A stretch of 64,000 nucleotides of DNA from Sphingosinicella sp. BN140058. Lineage in GTDB: Bacteria > Pseudomonadota > Alphaproteobacteria > Sphingomonadales > Sphingomonadaceae. Shown here piece after piece: positions 28,969-37,324 of this stretch. The stretch covers positions 2,046,001 through 2,110,000 of the forward strand of contig NZ_CP035501.1 in the NCBI RefSeq assembly GCF_004135585.1, in the 5' to 3' direction. The notes under the pieces are model-generated. The model had not been told where the DNA came from, made no database searches, and saw only the letters and a list, made by a program, of their open reading frames with translations. The translations under genes were made by a program, and so were the position numbers. The first letter of the stretch is position 1. Each line of letters starts with the position of its first letter.

Positions 28969-29784
28969 TCAGGGATCGAGATCCTCGAATCGGGCCGCGG
29001 ACCTGGCGAGCCGCGCCTCGAGCGCGACTCCAAGATCGGCGCTGACGAGGGCGCCTGCATTCCACATCGCGACATGGCGCAGCCCGTCCTCCACCGTCCG
29101 TCCGCGACTGTAATTGAGGCTCATCTTGGCGCCGGCGACGGCGAGCGGCGATTTCTCGGCAATCGTCCGGGCCATATCGAGCGCAGCGGCGAGCACCGAG
29201 TCGCGGCTCTCGCAGAGCCGGTTGACGAGGCCGAGCCGCGCTGCCTCGGCCGCTTCCACGCGCCGGCCGGTATAGACGAGTTCCCGCACGATGCCGTGCG
29301 GGATGAGATGGCCCAGGCGCTGCAGCGTGCCGAGATCGGCGGTGATCGCGACGTCTACTTCGGCAATCGCGAAATAGGCGTCGGCCGATGCGAGGCGGAT
29401 GTCGCAGGCGCTGGCGAGGTCCACACCGGCGCCGATGCAACCGCCATGCACGGCCGCGATCACCGGCGGCCGCGCCGCTTCGATGGCGCTGAACGCATCC
29501 TGCAGGCGCTGAATATCGCGCAGCCGCCTTTCGGTGCCGCGGCCATGATCGCCGCCATGGCCGAACTGGGTAATCGCGTATTGAAGGTCGATGCCGGCGG
29601 TGAAATGACGTCCCTCGCCCGAAAGCACGATCGCACGCACCGTGGCATCGCTGCCGAGGCTGCGGAAGGTCTCGCCGATCGCCGTGAACATGGCCTCGTC
29701 CATGGCGTTCATCTTGTCGCCGCGTGCCAGTTCGACCGCGGCGACCCCGCCCTGCCGATCGACCCGGATCCTTTCGCTTCCCAT
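28969..29784 (-). CDS. Crotonase family, delta(3,5)-delta(2,4)-dienoyl-CoA isomerase-like
   Basis: The 271-residue protein is a single crotonase domain. Oxyanion-hole segments are HFTAGIDLQYA and GGCIGAGVDLASACD. The block AIAEVDVAITADLGTLQRL, carrying the acidic pair and Asp of dienoyl-CoA isomerases, matches that subgroup closely, so it probably shifts double bonds in beta-oxidation of unsaturated fatty acids. Other crotonases lack this whole pattern. It stands alone, divergent from the 2Fe-2S gene with only 29 bases between starts. No CoA ligase or dehydrogenase is next to it. Confidence 0.85.
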   Translation of the reverse strand: MGSERIRVDRQGGVAAVELARGDKMNAMDEAMFTAIGETFRSLGSDATVRAIVLSGEGRHFTAGIDLQYAITQFGHGGDHGRGTERRLRDIQRLQDAFSAIEAARPPVIAAVHGGCIGAGVDLASACDIRLASADAYFAIAEVDVAITADLGTLQRLGHLIPHGIVRELVYTGRRVEAAEAARLGLVNRLCESRDSVLAAALDMARTIAEKSPLAVAGAKMSLNYSRGRTVEDGLRHVAMWNAGALVSADLGVALEARLARSAARFEDLDP

Positions 29785-29813
29785 CGCCTGCTCTCTCCCG
29801 TTAAGAGCCTGTC

Positions 29814-30371
29814 ATGACGCGCTTCACGGTGAACGGCCAGCCCATCGAATACCGGCTGGATCCGGACACGCCCCTGCTCTGGGCGCTGCGCGACGCTTCC
29901 AATCTCACCGGAACCAAATATGGCTGCGGCACCGGCCAGTGCGGGGCCTGCACCGTGCATGTCGACGGCCGCGCGGTGCGCAGCTGTCAGATGCCGATCG
30001 GACGACTGGAAGGCAGCTTCGTCACCACCATCGAAGCCTTGTCGCCCGATCGTTCGCACCCGATCCAGCAGGCCTGGGTTGCCGAGTCGGTGCCCCAATG
30101 CGGCTTCTGCCAGCCGGGAATGATCATGGCCGCCGCCGCGTTGCTCGAGCAGAATGGCGCGCCGAGCGACGCCGACATCGACGCGGCGATCACCAACCTC
30201 TGCCCGTGCGGGACCTATCCCAGGATCCGCGAGGCGATTCGCAGGGCGGCGCGGGTGCGCGGCGGCCAGGAACAGATTTCGGCGGCACCGCCGCCCGACA
30301 TCGATCCCTGCGACGCCGCGCGCCGGGTGCCGGCGCTCGATGCCGGCGGTGCCCCGGCACGGCGGCGGTAG
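29814..30371 (+). CDS. Orphan 2Fe-2S subunit of xanthine-dehydrogenase/isoquinoline-oxidoreductase type
   Basis: The 185-residue protein carries both cluster-binding regions of the small subunit of molybdenum hydroxylases: the plant-ferredoxin-like [15 protein letters not shown] (with a further Cys in VRSCQMP) and the helical [11 protein letters not shown] plus [10 protein letters not shown]. Such subunits pass electrons from a molybdopterin subunit. No such large subunit is encoded next to it. About 40 residues of Ala/Pro/Asp-rich tail follow the second cluster region, ending GGAPARRR. The nearest form by sequence is the IorA-type alpha subunit. Confidence 0.9.
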   Translation: MTRFTVNGQPIEYRLDPDTPLLWALRDASNLTGTKYGCGTGQCGACTVHVDGRAVRSCQMPIGRLEGSFVTTIEALSPDRSHPIQQAWVAESVPQCGFCQPGMIMAAAALLEQNGAPSDADIDAAITNLCPCGTYPRIREAIRRAARVRGGQEQISAAPPPDIDPCDAARRVPALDAGGAPARRR

Positions 30372-30477
30372 CTTTCGGAACGTTGTCGAACCGGTTCAGC
30401 CACGGCTCATCGACATTGCGGCACAAGTCGTCATTATCGCAGGGCGGCTTTTCGCCGGGCGGAGACAGGAGTGTTCG

Positions 30478-31335
30478 ATGCGTAAGGCATTGATCGGATT
30501 GGTGATGTCGGCAACGGTGCTTACCCCCGTGGCCGCGGAAGCGCAAAATCACGGCGGCAGCCGGGCCGAGCGCATCCAGCAACGTTACGAGCGGCAGGGC
30601 GAGCGCAATCAGGCACGCGTCGAGGCCCGGCAGCAACGGCAGGCGGTCCGCCAGGAACGTCAGGACGTGCGGCAGCAGCGCGTCGAAGCGCCTCGGCAGG
30701 CGCCGGTGCAGGTGCAGGGCAACCAGGGCGTCGACCAGCGCTCGGCGTCCAACTGGCAGAGCGGAGAGCGGCGGCGTGGCGAAGGGGGCGCCCGGCGCGA
30801 GGCCTATCGTCAGCGGATCGACGCGACTCGCGAAGCGTCGCAGCGCAGCGCGGAAGGTCTGGATCCCCGCTATCAGCGGCAGGCGGCGCGGAACCAGCAG
30901 CGCTACGAGGAGCGGCTTCGCGACCAGCGCCGCGACCGCCGCGACGATCGCCGCGATTGGCGCAACGACCGCCGGGACGACCGCCGGGGTTGGCAGAACG
31001 ACCGCGGGGATTATCGGCAGGCGCAGCGTTGGGACCGCCAGTGGCGCAACGATCGGCGGTACGATTGGCAGAATTATCGCTACGCCCACCGCGATCTCTA
31101 CCGGATCGGACGCTATTACTCGCCCTATCGTGATCACAGCTACAGCCGTCTGTCGATCGGCTTCTCGCTCGGCTCCGGCTTCTACGGCGATCGCTACTGG
31201 ATCAGCGATCCCTGGCAGTATCGCTTGCCGCCGGCTTATGCCGGCACGCGCTGGGTCCGCTATTATGACGACGTGCTGCTCGTCGACATGTATACCGGCG
31301 AGGTGATCGACGCGATCTACGACTTCTTCTGGTAA
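30478..31335 (+). CDS. RcnB-like periplasmic protein with Arg/Gln/Asp-rich middle
   Basis: ATG 30478 after GGAGACAGGAG gives 285 residues. A signal peptide (MRKALIGLVMSATVLTPVAAEAQ) is followed by about 180 residues extremely rich in Arg, Gln, Asp and Trp with repeats such as RRDDRRDW and RRDDRRGW. The C-terminal block DPWQYRLPPAYAGTRWVRYYDD, read as separate short pieces, matches the RcnB family (Ni/Co homeostasis in E. coli). The metal role in sphingomonads is unproven. A terminator follows at 31365. Confidence 0.8.
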   Translation: MRKALIGLVMSATVLTPVAAEAQNHGGSRAERIQQRYERQGERNQARVEARQQRQAVRQERQDVRQQRVEAPRQAPVQVQGNQGVDQRSASNWQSGERRRGEGGARREAYRQRIDATREASQRSAEGLDPRYQRQAARNQQRYEERLRDQRRDRRDDRRDWRNDRRDDRRGWQNDRGDYRQAQRWDRQWRNDRRYDWQNYRYAHRDLYRIGRYYSPYRDHSYSRLSIGFSLGSGFYGDRYWISDPWQYRLPPAYAGTRWVRYYDDVLLVDMYTGEVIDAIYDFFW

Positions 31336-31364
31336 GCGGTCACGCCGCAGATCGAAGGATCGGA

Positions 31365-31394
31365 AGCCCGGGGCGCATGCGCTCCGGGCTTTTC
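31365..31394 (+). terminator. Intrinsic terminator after RcnB-like gene
   Basis: AGCCCGG (31365-31371) pairs with CCGGGCT (31384-31390), extended by GCGC/GCGC inside, and is followed by TTTTCGCTT, 30 bases after the stop codon. Confidence 0.8.
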
Positions 31395-31448
31395 GCTTGC
31401 CAGCGCCGGGCGGCGCCAGCATGAAAAGAGCGTTTCCGGAGGGTCTTG

Positions 31449-32714
31449 ATGCGCTTTCTCGCTTTCGCCGCCGCCTGCCTGATCGCCTCGCCCGCTGCGG
31501 CCGAGATCCTCGTGATCCATGCCGGCCATCTGCTTTCGGATCCGGCGCGCGCCGTCGCCGGACCTTCCACGATCACCGTCGCGGACGGCCGGATCACAGC
31601 GATCGATGCGGGGCTGACGCCGCCGCCGGCCGGTGCCCGCCTGATCGATCTTTCGTCCAAGACGGTGCTGCCGGGCCTCATCGACACCCATGTCCATCTC
31701 TCCGGTGATCCCGGATCCGATTATCGCGACGAAGCGGTCAACAGCGACGAATATGCGACCCTGGTCGGGGCCAGGAACGCGCGGATCACCGCGCTGGCCG
31801 GCTTCACCACAGTCCGGGATCTCGGATCGCCGCCGCTGGTCGGCTTCGCCTTGCGCCGCGCAACCGCGGAAGGTGCCATCCCAGGCCCGCGGATCGTGTC
31901 GTCGGGGCCTGCCATCTCGACCATCGGCGGCCATGGTGACGTTTCCGGGTTCCGGCCCGAAGTGGTCGCGGTGCTGGGCGCGAACAACACCTGCACCGGT
32001 CCGGAGCAATGCGCCGCCCGCGTGCGCGAATTCTCCCGGGCCGGCGCCGACCTGATCAAGATCACTGCAACCGGCGGCGTCCTGTCCCAGCAGGCGCGCG
32101 GCCTCGGCCAGCATTTCACCGACGCCGAGATGAAGGCGATCGTCGACACCGCCCACGGCCTTGGCCTCAAGGTGGCCGCGCATGCCCACAGCGCCCGCGG
32201 CATCGAGGCCGCCGCCCGCGCCGGCGTCGATTCGATCGAGCACGGCACCTTCGCCGATGCCAAGGCGATCCAGGCGATGAAGACCGGCGGCGCGACATTG
32301 GTGCCGACCCTGATGGCGTTCACCGGCATTCGTGAGCGGCTCGGCAAGGGCGTCTACACGCCGGCGGTCGAGGCCAAGGTCCGCGAGACGCTGAGCGAAG
32401 TCGGCAAGGCGGCGCGCGCGGCGCGGGCCGCCGGCGTGCCGGTGGTGTTCGGCACCGACGCGGCGGTGTTCGAACATGGCCGCAACGCTCAGGAGTTCGG
32501 CCTTTTGGTCGATCAGGCCGGGATGAGCCCGGCCGAGGCGATCGCGTCCGCGACCACGGGGGCGGCGCGGTTGCTCGGCATGGACAACGAGATCGGGCGG
32601 ATCGCGCCGGGCTATTCGGCGGACATCATCGCGGTGAGCGGCGATCCGCTCCGCGACGTGCATGCGCTGGAGAGGGTGGACTTCGTGATGGTGAGAGGAC
32701 GGACGATCCAATGA
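31449..32714 (+). CDS. Exported amidohydrolase (prolidase/imidazolonepropionase-like)
   Basis: ATG 31449, five bases after GGAGGG, gives 421 residues; the TTG one codon upstream is too close to that site. A signal peptide (MRFLAFAAACLIASPAAA) indicates export. Metal-site motifs of the amidohydrolase superfamily are all visible: DTHVHLSGD (HxH), LIKITATGGV (bridging Lys), VAAHAHSARG, IEHGTFAD and FGTDAAVFEHG (Asp). The sequence style is that of prolidase-like Xaa-Pro or carboxypeptidase members of the superfamily, so a peptide bond is the likely target (inference). The TGA overlaps the next gene in ATGA. Confidence 0.85.
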   Translation: MRFLAFAAACLIASPAAAEILVIHAGHLLSDPARAVAGPSTITVADGRITAIDAGLTPPPAGARLIDLSSKTVLPGLIDTHVHLSGDPGSDYRDEAVNSDEYATLVGARNARITALAGFTTVRDLGSPPLVGFALRRATAEGAIPGPRIVSSGPAISTIGGHGDVSGFRPEVVAVLGANNTCTGPEQCAARVREFSRAGADLIKITATGGVLSQQARGLGQHFTDAEMKAIVDTAHGLGLKVAAHAHSARGIEAAARAGVDSIEHGTFADAKAIQAMKTGGATLVPTLMAFTGIRERLGKGVYTPAVEAKVRETLSEVGKAARAARAAGVPVVFGTDAAVFEHGRNAQEFGLLVDQAGMSPAEAIASATTGAARLLGMDNEIGRIAPGYSADIIAVSGDPLRDVHALERVDFVMVRGRTIQ

Positions 32715-33391
32715 ACAGCGTGGTTGGAGATCCCTACGCGCTCTATCGGATGCAGATCGGCGCGTGGGTGAAGGATCGGATGAAGCGGACCGCCAACGTC
32801 CTCCAGATCCCGGCGAAGGGCCTCGACATCTTCGTCGTGCGCGATCTGCTGACCCGCAGCGAGTGCGAGCAGGTGATGAAGCTGATCGACAAGGATCGCA
32901 TTCCCTCGGGCCTGCTCTCCCCGAGCGGCGATCCGGAATTCCGCACCAGCGAGAGCTGTCATCTGAGGATGAGCGATCCGATCAACGTGCAGGTGCAGAA
33001 CAAGATCAATCATCTCACCGGCATCCAGCCTGCGCATGGGGAGACCATCCAGGGGCAGCGCTACGCGCCCGGCCAGCAGTTCAAGCCGCACAACGATTAT
33101 TTCCATCCCGGCACCGATTATTGGGACGACATGCAGCTGAGCGGCGGCCAGCGCACCTGGACGGCAATGGTATTCCTGAACGACGTCGAAGCCGGCGGCC
33201 AGACCTGGTTCCCGGACGCCAACGTCCGGGTCACGCCCCGCCAGGGCAATCTGCTGCTGTGGAACAACATGGACGAATACGGGCAACCGAATCCCTATTC
33301 GCTGCACAGCGGCATGCCGGTCGAGGCGGGCGTCAAATATGTGATCACCAAATGGTATCGCGAGCGTCCATGGACGCCGCTGCCCGCCTGA
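32711..33391 (+). CDS. 2-oxoglutarate/Fe(II) oxygenase, prolyl 4-hydroxylase type
   Basis: The 226-residue protein is a double-stranded beta-helix dioxygenase. Iron ligands are the HxD in FKPHNDYFHP and the distal His in SLHSGMPV; the 2-oxoglutarate lysine lies in VKYVITKWYRERPW. The P4Hc-type blocks TAMVFLNDVEAGGQTWFP and the upstream FVVRDLLTRSECEQVM are clear. Prolyl hydroxylases modify peptides or proteins. Coupling by ATGA to an exported prolidase-like amidohydrolase hints at a proline-peptide link, but the oxygenase has no signal peptide, so the two act on different sides of the membrane. Confidence 0.88.
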   Translation: MNSVVGDPYALYRMQIGAWVKDRMKRTANVLQIPAKGLDIFVVRDLLTRSECEQVMKLIDKDRIPSGLLSPSGDPEFRTSESCHLRMSDPINVQVQNKINHLTGIQPAHGETIQGQRYAPGQQFKPHNDYFHPGTDYWDDMQLSGGQRTWTAMVFLNDVEAGGQTWFPDANVRVTPRQGNLLLWNNMDEYGQPNPYSLHSGMPVEAGVKYVITKWYRERPWTPLPA

Positions 33392-33404
33392 GCGCGGGAG
33401 CAGA

Positions 33405-34085
33405 TCAGCTCTCGCCGTCGATCTCCGGCGCTTCGTCGAGATATTTCGGAGTCTCCGGTGCGCGAAGCTTGGCCAGGGTGACGATCGCCGCCAGGGCAAG
33501 CCCGGCTTCCCAGATGAAGAACGCGATTGCCGCCGAAGCCGCGTGCAGCGCCGTCGACCATTGGTAACGCCGCGTGAGTCTGCCGACATAAGCAGGATCG
33601 AGCCGGTCGTCGATGTCGCGGGTCGCGCAACCGGTTCGCCACTTGAGCAACCAGGCCAGCGACAGCGCAGCCAGCGCGACCACATAGAAGATCGCGCCGG
33701 CTTCCCGGGAGCCGGGATCACTCAAGCGCTCGGCAAACGCGCGCGTGGGAAATGCTATGAAGGCGATGATTGCAAGGAACAGCAGCGTCGCGAGCAGAAA
33801 ATGATGCCCGGTGGTACGGTAGATGGCGCCTGAAAAATGGTGGTGCACCCAATAGATGCCGATCACCAGCACCGAGAGAAGATAAGCCAGATAAGCGGGC
33901 CACAGCGTCAACAGCTCGTTGGCGAAATCCGGCCCGGCTTCGGGAAGCTTGATCTCCAGCAGCGGCAGCGTGAAGGCGATCGCGAACACCGCGTCTGCGA
34001 AAATCTCCATCCGCTGCGTTCCGCGCACGGCCCCTTCGCCGGGATGCTCGTCGAGCCGCGGCGTATCTTTATTGTCCTTGGTCAC
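33405..34085 (-). CDS. TMEM175-family (DUF1211) potassium channel-like protein
   Basis: A GTG start at 34085 with CCAGGAGG eight bases upstream gives 226 residues and about six membrane helices. The first helix has RMEIFADAVFAIAFTLPLL, the family's filter-forming helix (RxxxFSDxVFAIxxTL, here FAD). IYWVHHHFSG is the second recurrent block. Bacterial TMEM175 proteins are leaky potassium channels. The neighbour at 34238 is unrelated, and the gene is convergent with the oxygenase gene with 13 bases between stops. Confidence 0.88.
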   Translation of the reverse strand: MTKDNKDTPRLDEHPGEGAVRGTQRMEIFADAVFAIAFTLPLLEIKLPEAGPDFANELLTLWPAYLAYLLSVLVIGIYWVHHHFSGAIYRTTGHHFLLATLLFLAIIAFIAFPTRAFAERLSDPGSREAGAIFYVVALAALSLAWLLKWRTGCATRDIDDRLDPAYVGRLTRRYQWSTALHAASAAIAFFIWEAGLALAAIVTLAKLRAPETPKYLDEAPEIDGES

Positions 34086-34237
34086 GATCGATCCTCCTGG
34101 GCGGCGTTCGGCCAGGCTAGGCGAGAACGAGGACGATGGCGATCCTGAGCGTGAAAGCCGCCTCCGCGCCGAAGGGATGCGGTATCAACGGGCGTTTCCT
34201 GGCTCGAGAGCGGCTCAGGCGCAGAGCACAAGCTGCG

Positions 34238-34729
34238 TCAGTCGGTTGCACCCATATAGGCGCCGTTCAAGTAGAGGAGCGGATCGACTTCTTCGCGGGC
34301 GATCGCGTCCTCGACGACGCCGATGAAAATGCTGTGGGTGCCGAAGGGATGATGATCGATCCGGCGGCACACGATCGAGGCCTGGGCGTCGATCAGCCGC
34401 GGCGGGCGCTCGCAATCCATCGTCCAGCCGGAGACGAAGCGCAGGCCGTGCTGCCGGCGATCGGCGAACATCTGGGCGATGTCGACCTGATCGCGGTGCA
34501 GGACGTTGACGCAGAAATGCGAGACGTCCTCCATCGAGCTGTGCATCGCCGCGAACCGGTTGATACAGACCAGCAGGCTGGGCGGATCCATCGCAAGCGA
34601 CGACATTGCGGTCGCGGTGATCCCCATCGGCTCGCCGCCGACGCAGATCGTGATCACGTTCACGGTTGACGCCACCCGGCGCATCGCCGCCCGGAAGCCG
34701 TCGGTCACGTGAAGATCGGTTTCGCTCAT
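34238..34729 (-). CDS. Flavin reductase family protein
   Basis: ATG 34729 with GGGGAAGG upstream gives 163 residues; the frame extends upstream to 34813 without a better site. The fold is the FMN-binding split barrel of flavin reductases: GFRAAMRRVASTVNVIT, MGITATAMSSLAMDPPSLLVCI, and the late IDHHPFGTHSIFIGVVED. These enzymes give reduced flavin to two-component monooxygenases and halogenases. No monooxygenase is beside it; the flavin-dependent halogenase at 62081 could be a distant client (speculative). Confidence 0.88.
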   Translation of the reverse strand: MSETDLHVTDGFRAAMRRVASTVNVITICVGGEPMGITATAMSSLAMDPPSLLVCINRFAAMHSSMEDVSHFCVNVLHRDQVDIAQMFADRRQHGLRFVSGWTMDCERPPRLIDAQASIVCRRIDHHPFGTHSIFIGVVEDAIAREEVDPLLYLNGAYMGATD

Positions 34730-34946
34730 CGCCTTCCCCATGGCGTCTGCCGCCGTCGCTGGCAATCCGCGATCCGTAGCCACGCATTTCGGGATCGCAG
34801 CGGAAGCCGGCAAGGCTCTGGATTTCCGAGGTCTTTGCGCCCGCCGCCCCCTCCCCGCCCCGGCAGCAGCAGAGACAAACGTCGGATTTCACTGGAAAAT
34901 CTTTGGATATCCGCTAGCATCACGGCCGGGAGGCGACAGGGGGAAC

Positions 34947-35585
34947 ATGATCGAGCTTCTGACGGCACCGGCGAATCTGCCATTCTCGGTGGCATTGATC
35001 GTGATGCTGCTGATCGGCCTCATTGAAGCGATCGGGCTCGGCGCGCATGCCGTCCACATCGATCTTCACCTCGATACCCATATCGATGGTTTCGATCCCC
35101 TTGCCTGGCTCGGCATCGGCCGGATCCCGTTGCTGATGGTGATCATCGTCTTTCTCGCCATCTTCGGCCTGGCGGGGCTGACGCTACAGCAACTGGCCTC
35201 CGAACTGGCCGGCGCACCTTTGTCGCCATGGATCGCCGGTTTGGCGGCCGCCGTCGCAGCTTTGCCGCTCACCGGTTTCGGCGCGCGCGGCCTCGCCCGC
35301 ATCCTGCCCCAGGACGAGACCACTGCCGTGAGCCTCGACACTCTCGTCGGCAAGCGCGGCGAGATCACGATCGGCACCGCCCGCCGTGGCAGCCCCGCGC
35401 AGGCGCGGGTGCGCGACGTCCACGGCCAGGTCCATTACGTTATGGTCGAGCCGCACGAGGAAGCCCATCCGCTCGCCGCCGGCGACGCCATCCTCCTCGC
35501 CCGCCGCGAGGGCCACATTTTCATCGCACTGGGGCGGGCCGACGGCCTCGACCCGCTCATCCACGAACAACTGAAGGTAGGTTGA
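34947..35585 (+). CDS. yqiJ: YqiJ-like inner-membrane OB-fold protein
   Basis: The 212-residue protein has three membrane helices (about 14-32, 60-85, 92-112) and then a soluble OB-fold domain (about 135-205: TLVGKRGEITIGTARRGSPAQ...). This is the YqiJ/DUF1449 layout related to NfeD proteins. CAGGGGGA precedes ATG 34947. It lies two bases before the flotillin-like gene, the standard yqiJ-yqiK pair, so the two most likely form a membrane complex. Confidence 0.85.
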   Translation: MIELLTAPANLPFSVALIVMLLIGLIEAIGLGAHAVHIDLHLDTHIDGFDPLAWLGIGRIPLLMVIIVFLAIFGLAGLTLQQLASELAGAPLSPWIAGLAAAVAALPLTGFGARGLARILPQDETTAVSLDTLVGKRGEITIGTARRGSPAQARVRDVHGQVHYVMVEPHEEAHPLAAGDAILLARREGHIFIALGRADGLDPLIHEQLKVG

Positions 35586-35587
35586 CG

Positions 35588-37279
35588 ATGTTCACCGGAA
35601 TGAATGGCCTCATCCAGTTGGCGATCTATGCCGGCGCCATCCTTGTGGTGGCGCTGACGATCGGGCTCATGATCACACGCCTCTACAAGCGTGCGACCAA
35701 GGAGATCGGCTTCGTCCGCACCGGCTTCGGCGGCGAGAAGGTGGTGATCAACGGCGGCGCTCTCGTGCTGCCGGTTCTCCACGAGACGATGCCGGTCAAC
35801 CTCAACACCGTCCGCCTCGCCGTCGAGCGCAAGAATAACGACGCGCTGATCACCCTCGATCGCCTGCGCATCGACGTGAAGGCCGAATTCTACGTTCGCG
35901 TCCGCCCGGACAGCGAGAGCATCGCCATCGCGGCCCAGACGCTCGGCCTGCGCACGATGCAGCCCGAAAGTCTGAAGGAGCTGATCGAGGGCAAGTTCGT
36001 CGACGCTCTGCGCTCCGTCGCCGCGGGCATGACGATGGCCCAGCTGCACGAGCAGCGCGCCGATTTCGTTCAGAAGGTGCAGCAGGTTTCGGCCGCCGAT
36101 CTGGCGATGAACGGCCTCGAGCTCGAATCGGTGTCGCTGACCGGCCTCGACCAGACCTCGATCGAGCATTTCAACGCCAACAATGCGTTCGATGCCGAGG
36201 GCCTCACCAAGCTCACCGAGCAGATCGAGCTGCGCAAGAAGGCGCGCAACGACATCGAGCAGGAAACCCGGGTGCAGATCGAAGCGAAGAATTTCGACGC
36301 CCAGCGTCGCAGCCTCGAGATCGCCCGCGACGCCGAATTCGCGCGGCTGGAACAGGAGCGCGAGGTCGAAGTGCGGCGCGCCGCCCAGTCTGCCGAAGTT
36401 GCGCAGGAGCAGTCGCTGCGCCAGCGTGAAGCCGAGGAAGCGCGGATCGCCGCCAAGCAGCAGGTCGACAGCGCCCAGATCCAGGCCAACCGTCTCGTTG
36501 AGCAGGCCAAGATCGCGCAGACCCAGGCGCTCGAGATCGCCCGCCAGGAACAGCAAATCGCAGTCCAGAACAAGAGCCGCGAGGAAAGCCAGGCCAAGGC
36601 GGAGGCCGACAAGGCGCGCGCCGCCGCGGTCGCGGCCGAGGAGCAGGTCGGCACGGCGCGCGAAACCGAGATCGCCGAACGGCAGAAGAAGATCGAACTG
36701 ATCGACGCGGCGCGCGAGGCCGAGCGGGCGGCGATCGGCATCCGCGTCAAGGCCGATGCCGACAAGCAGGCCGCCGCCGACCGCGCCGAAGCCCTTCGTC
36801 TCGCCGCCGAAGGCGAGGCGGAAGCGGAAAAGCTCAAGGCGGAGGCCGCCCGCGTCCGCTTCGAAGTCGAAGCGGCCGGACAGCGTGCGATCAACGAGGC
36901 GGCGAACCTGCTCTCGTCCGATCAGGTATCGCTGCAGGCGAAGGTTGCCCTGCTCAAGGTGCTCCCGGAAATTGTCCGGGAAGCCGCCAAGCCTATGGAA
37001 GCAATCGACAGCATCAAGATCGTCCAGGTCGATGGCCTGACCGGGAGCGCCGGCGCGGGCGGACTGGCCGGCGGCGCGGCTGGCGGGGACAGCAGCAACC
37101 TTGCCTCGTCCGCGGTCGCCGCGGCGCTCCGCTACCGTGCGCAGGCACCGATCGTCGACGGCCTGATGAAGGAATTGGGCTTCGACGGATCGACGCTGGA
37201 GAATCTGGTCGCCGGCGCCAAGGATCCGGGCTCGGCCGAGGTGCCTCTGGTCGCAGTGCCGGTCGCCCCGAAGGATTGA
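35588..37279 (+). CDS. yqiK: Flotillin/YqiK-like SPFH protein
   Basis: The 563-residue protein starts with a membrane helix (LIQLAIYAGAILVVALTIGL), followed by an SPFH/band-7 domain (about 35-210) with IGFVRTGFGGEKVVINGGA. Residues about 215-480 are almost all Ala/Glu/Gln/Lys/Arg and would form a long coiled coil, as in flotillins. A glycine/serine-rich end (about 490-520) precedes a short last domain. It scaffolds membrane microdomains in other bacteria. The gene is next to yqiJ, with which it is co-transcribed. Confidence 0.9.
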   Translation: MFTGMNGLIQLAIYAGAILVVALTIGLMITRLYKRATKEIGFVRTGFGGEKVVINGGALVLPVLHETMPVNLNTVRLAVERKNNDALITLDRLRIDVKAEFYVRVRPDSESIAIAAQTLGLRTMQPESLKELIEGKFVDALRSVAAGMTMAQLHEQRADFVQKVQQVSAADLAMNGLELESVSLTGLDQTSIEHFNANNAFDAEGLTKLTEQIELRKKARNDIEQETRVQIEAKNFDAQRRSLEIARDAEFARLEQEREVEVRRAAQSAEVAQEQSLRQREAEEARIAAKQQVDSAQIQANRLVEQAKIAQTQALEIARQEQQIAVQNKSREESQAKAEADKARAAAVAAEEQVGTARETEIAERQKKIELIDAAREAERAAIGIRVKADADKQAAADRAEALRLAAEGEAEAEKLKAEAARVRFEVEAAGQRAINEAANLLSSDQVSLQAKVALLKVLPEIVREAAKPMEAIDSIKIVQVDGLTGSAGAGGLAGGAAGGDSSNLASSAVAAALRYRAQAPIVDGLMKELGFDGSTLENLVAGAKDPGSAEVPLVAVPVAPKD

Positions 37280-37324
37280 ACGGACGATGCGCATCGCGCC
37301 GCGGGGTGGGGTGCGCATCGCCGC

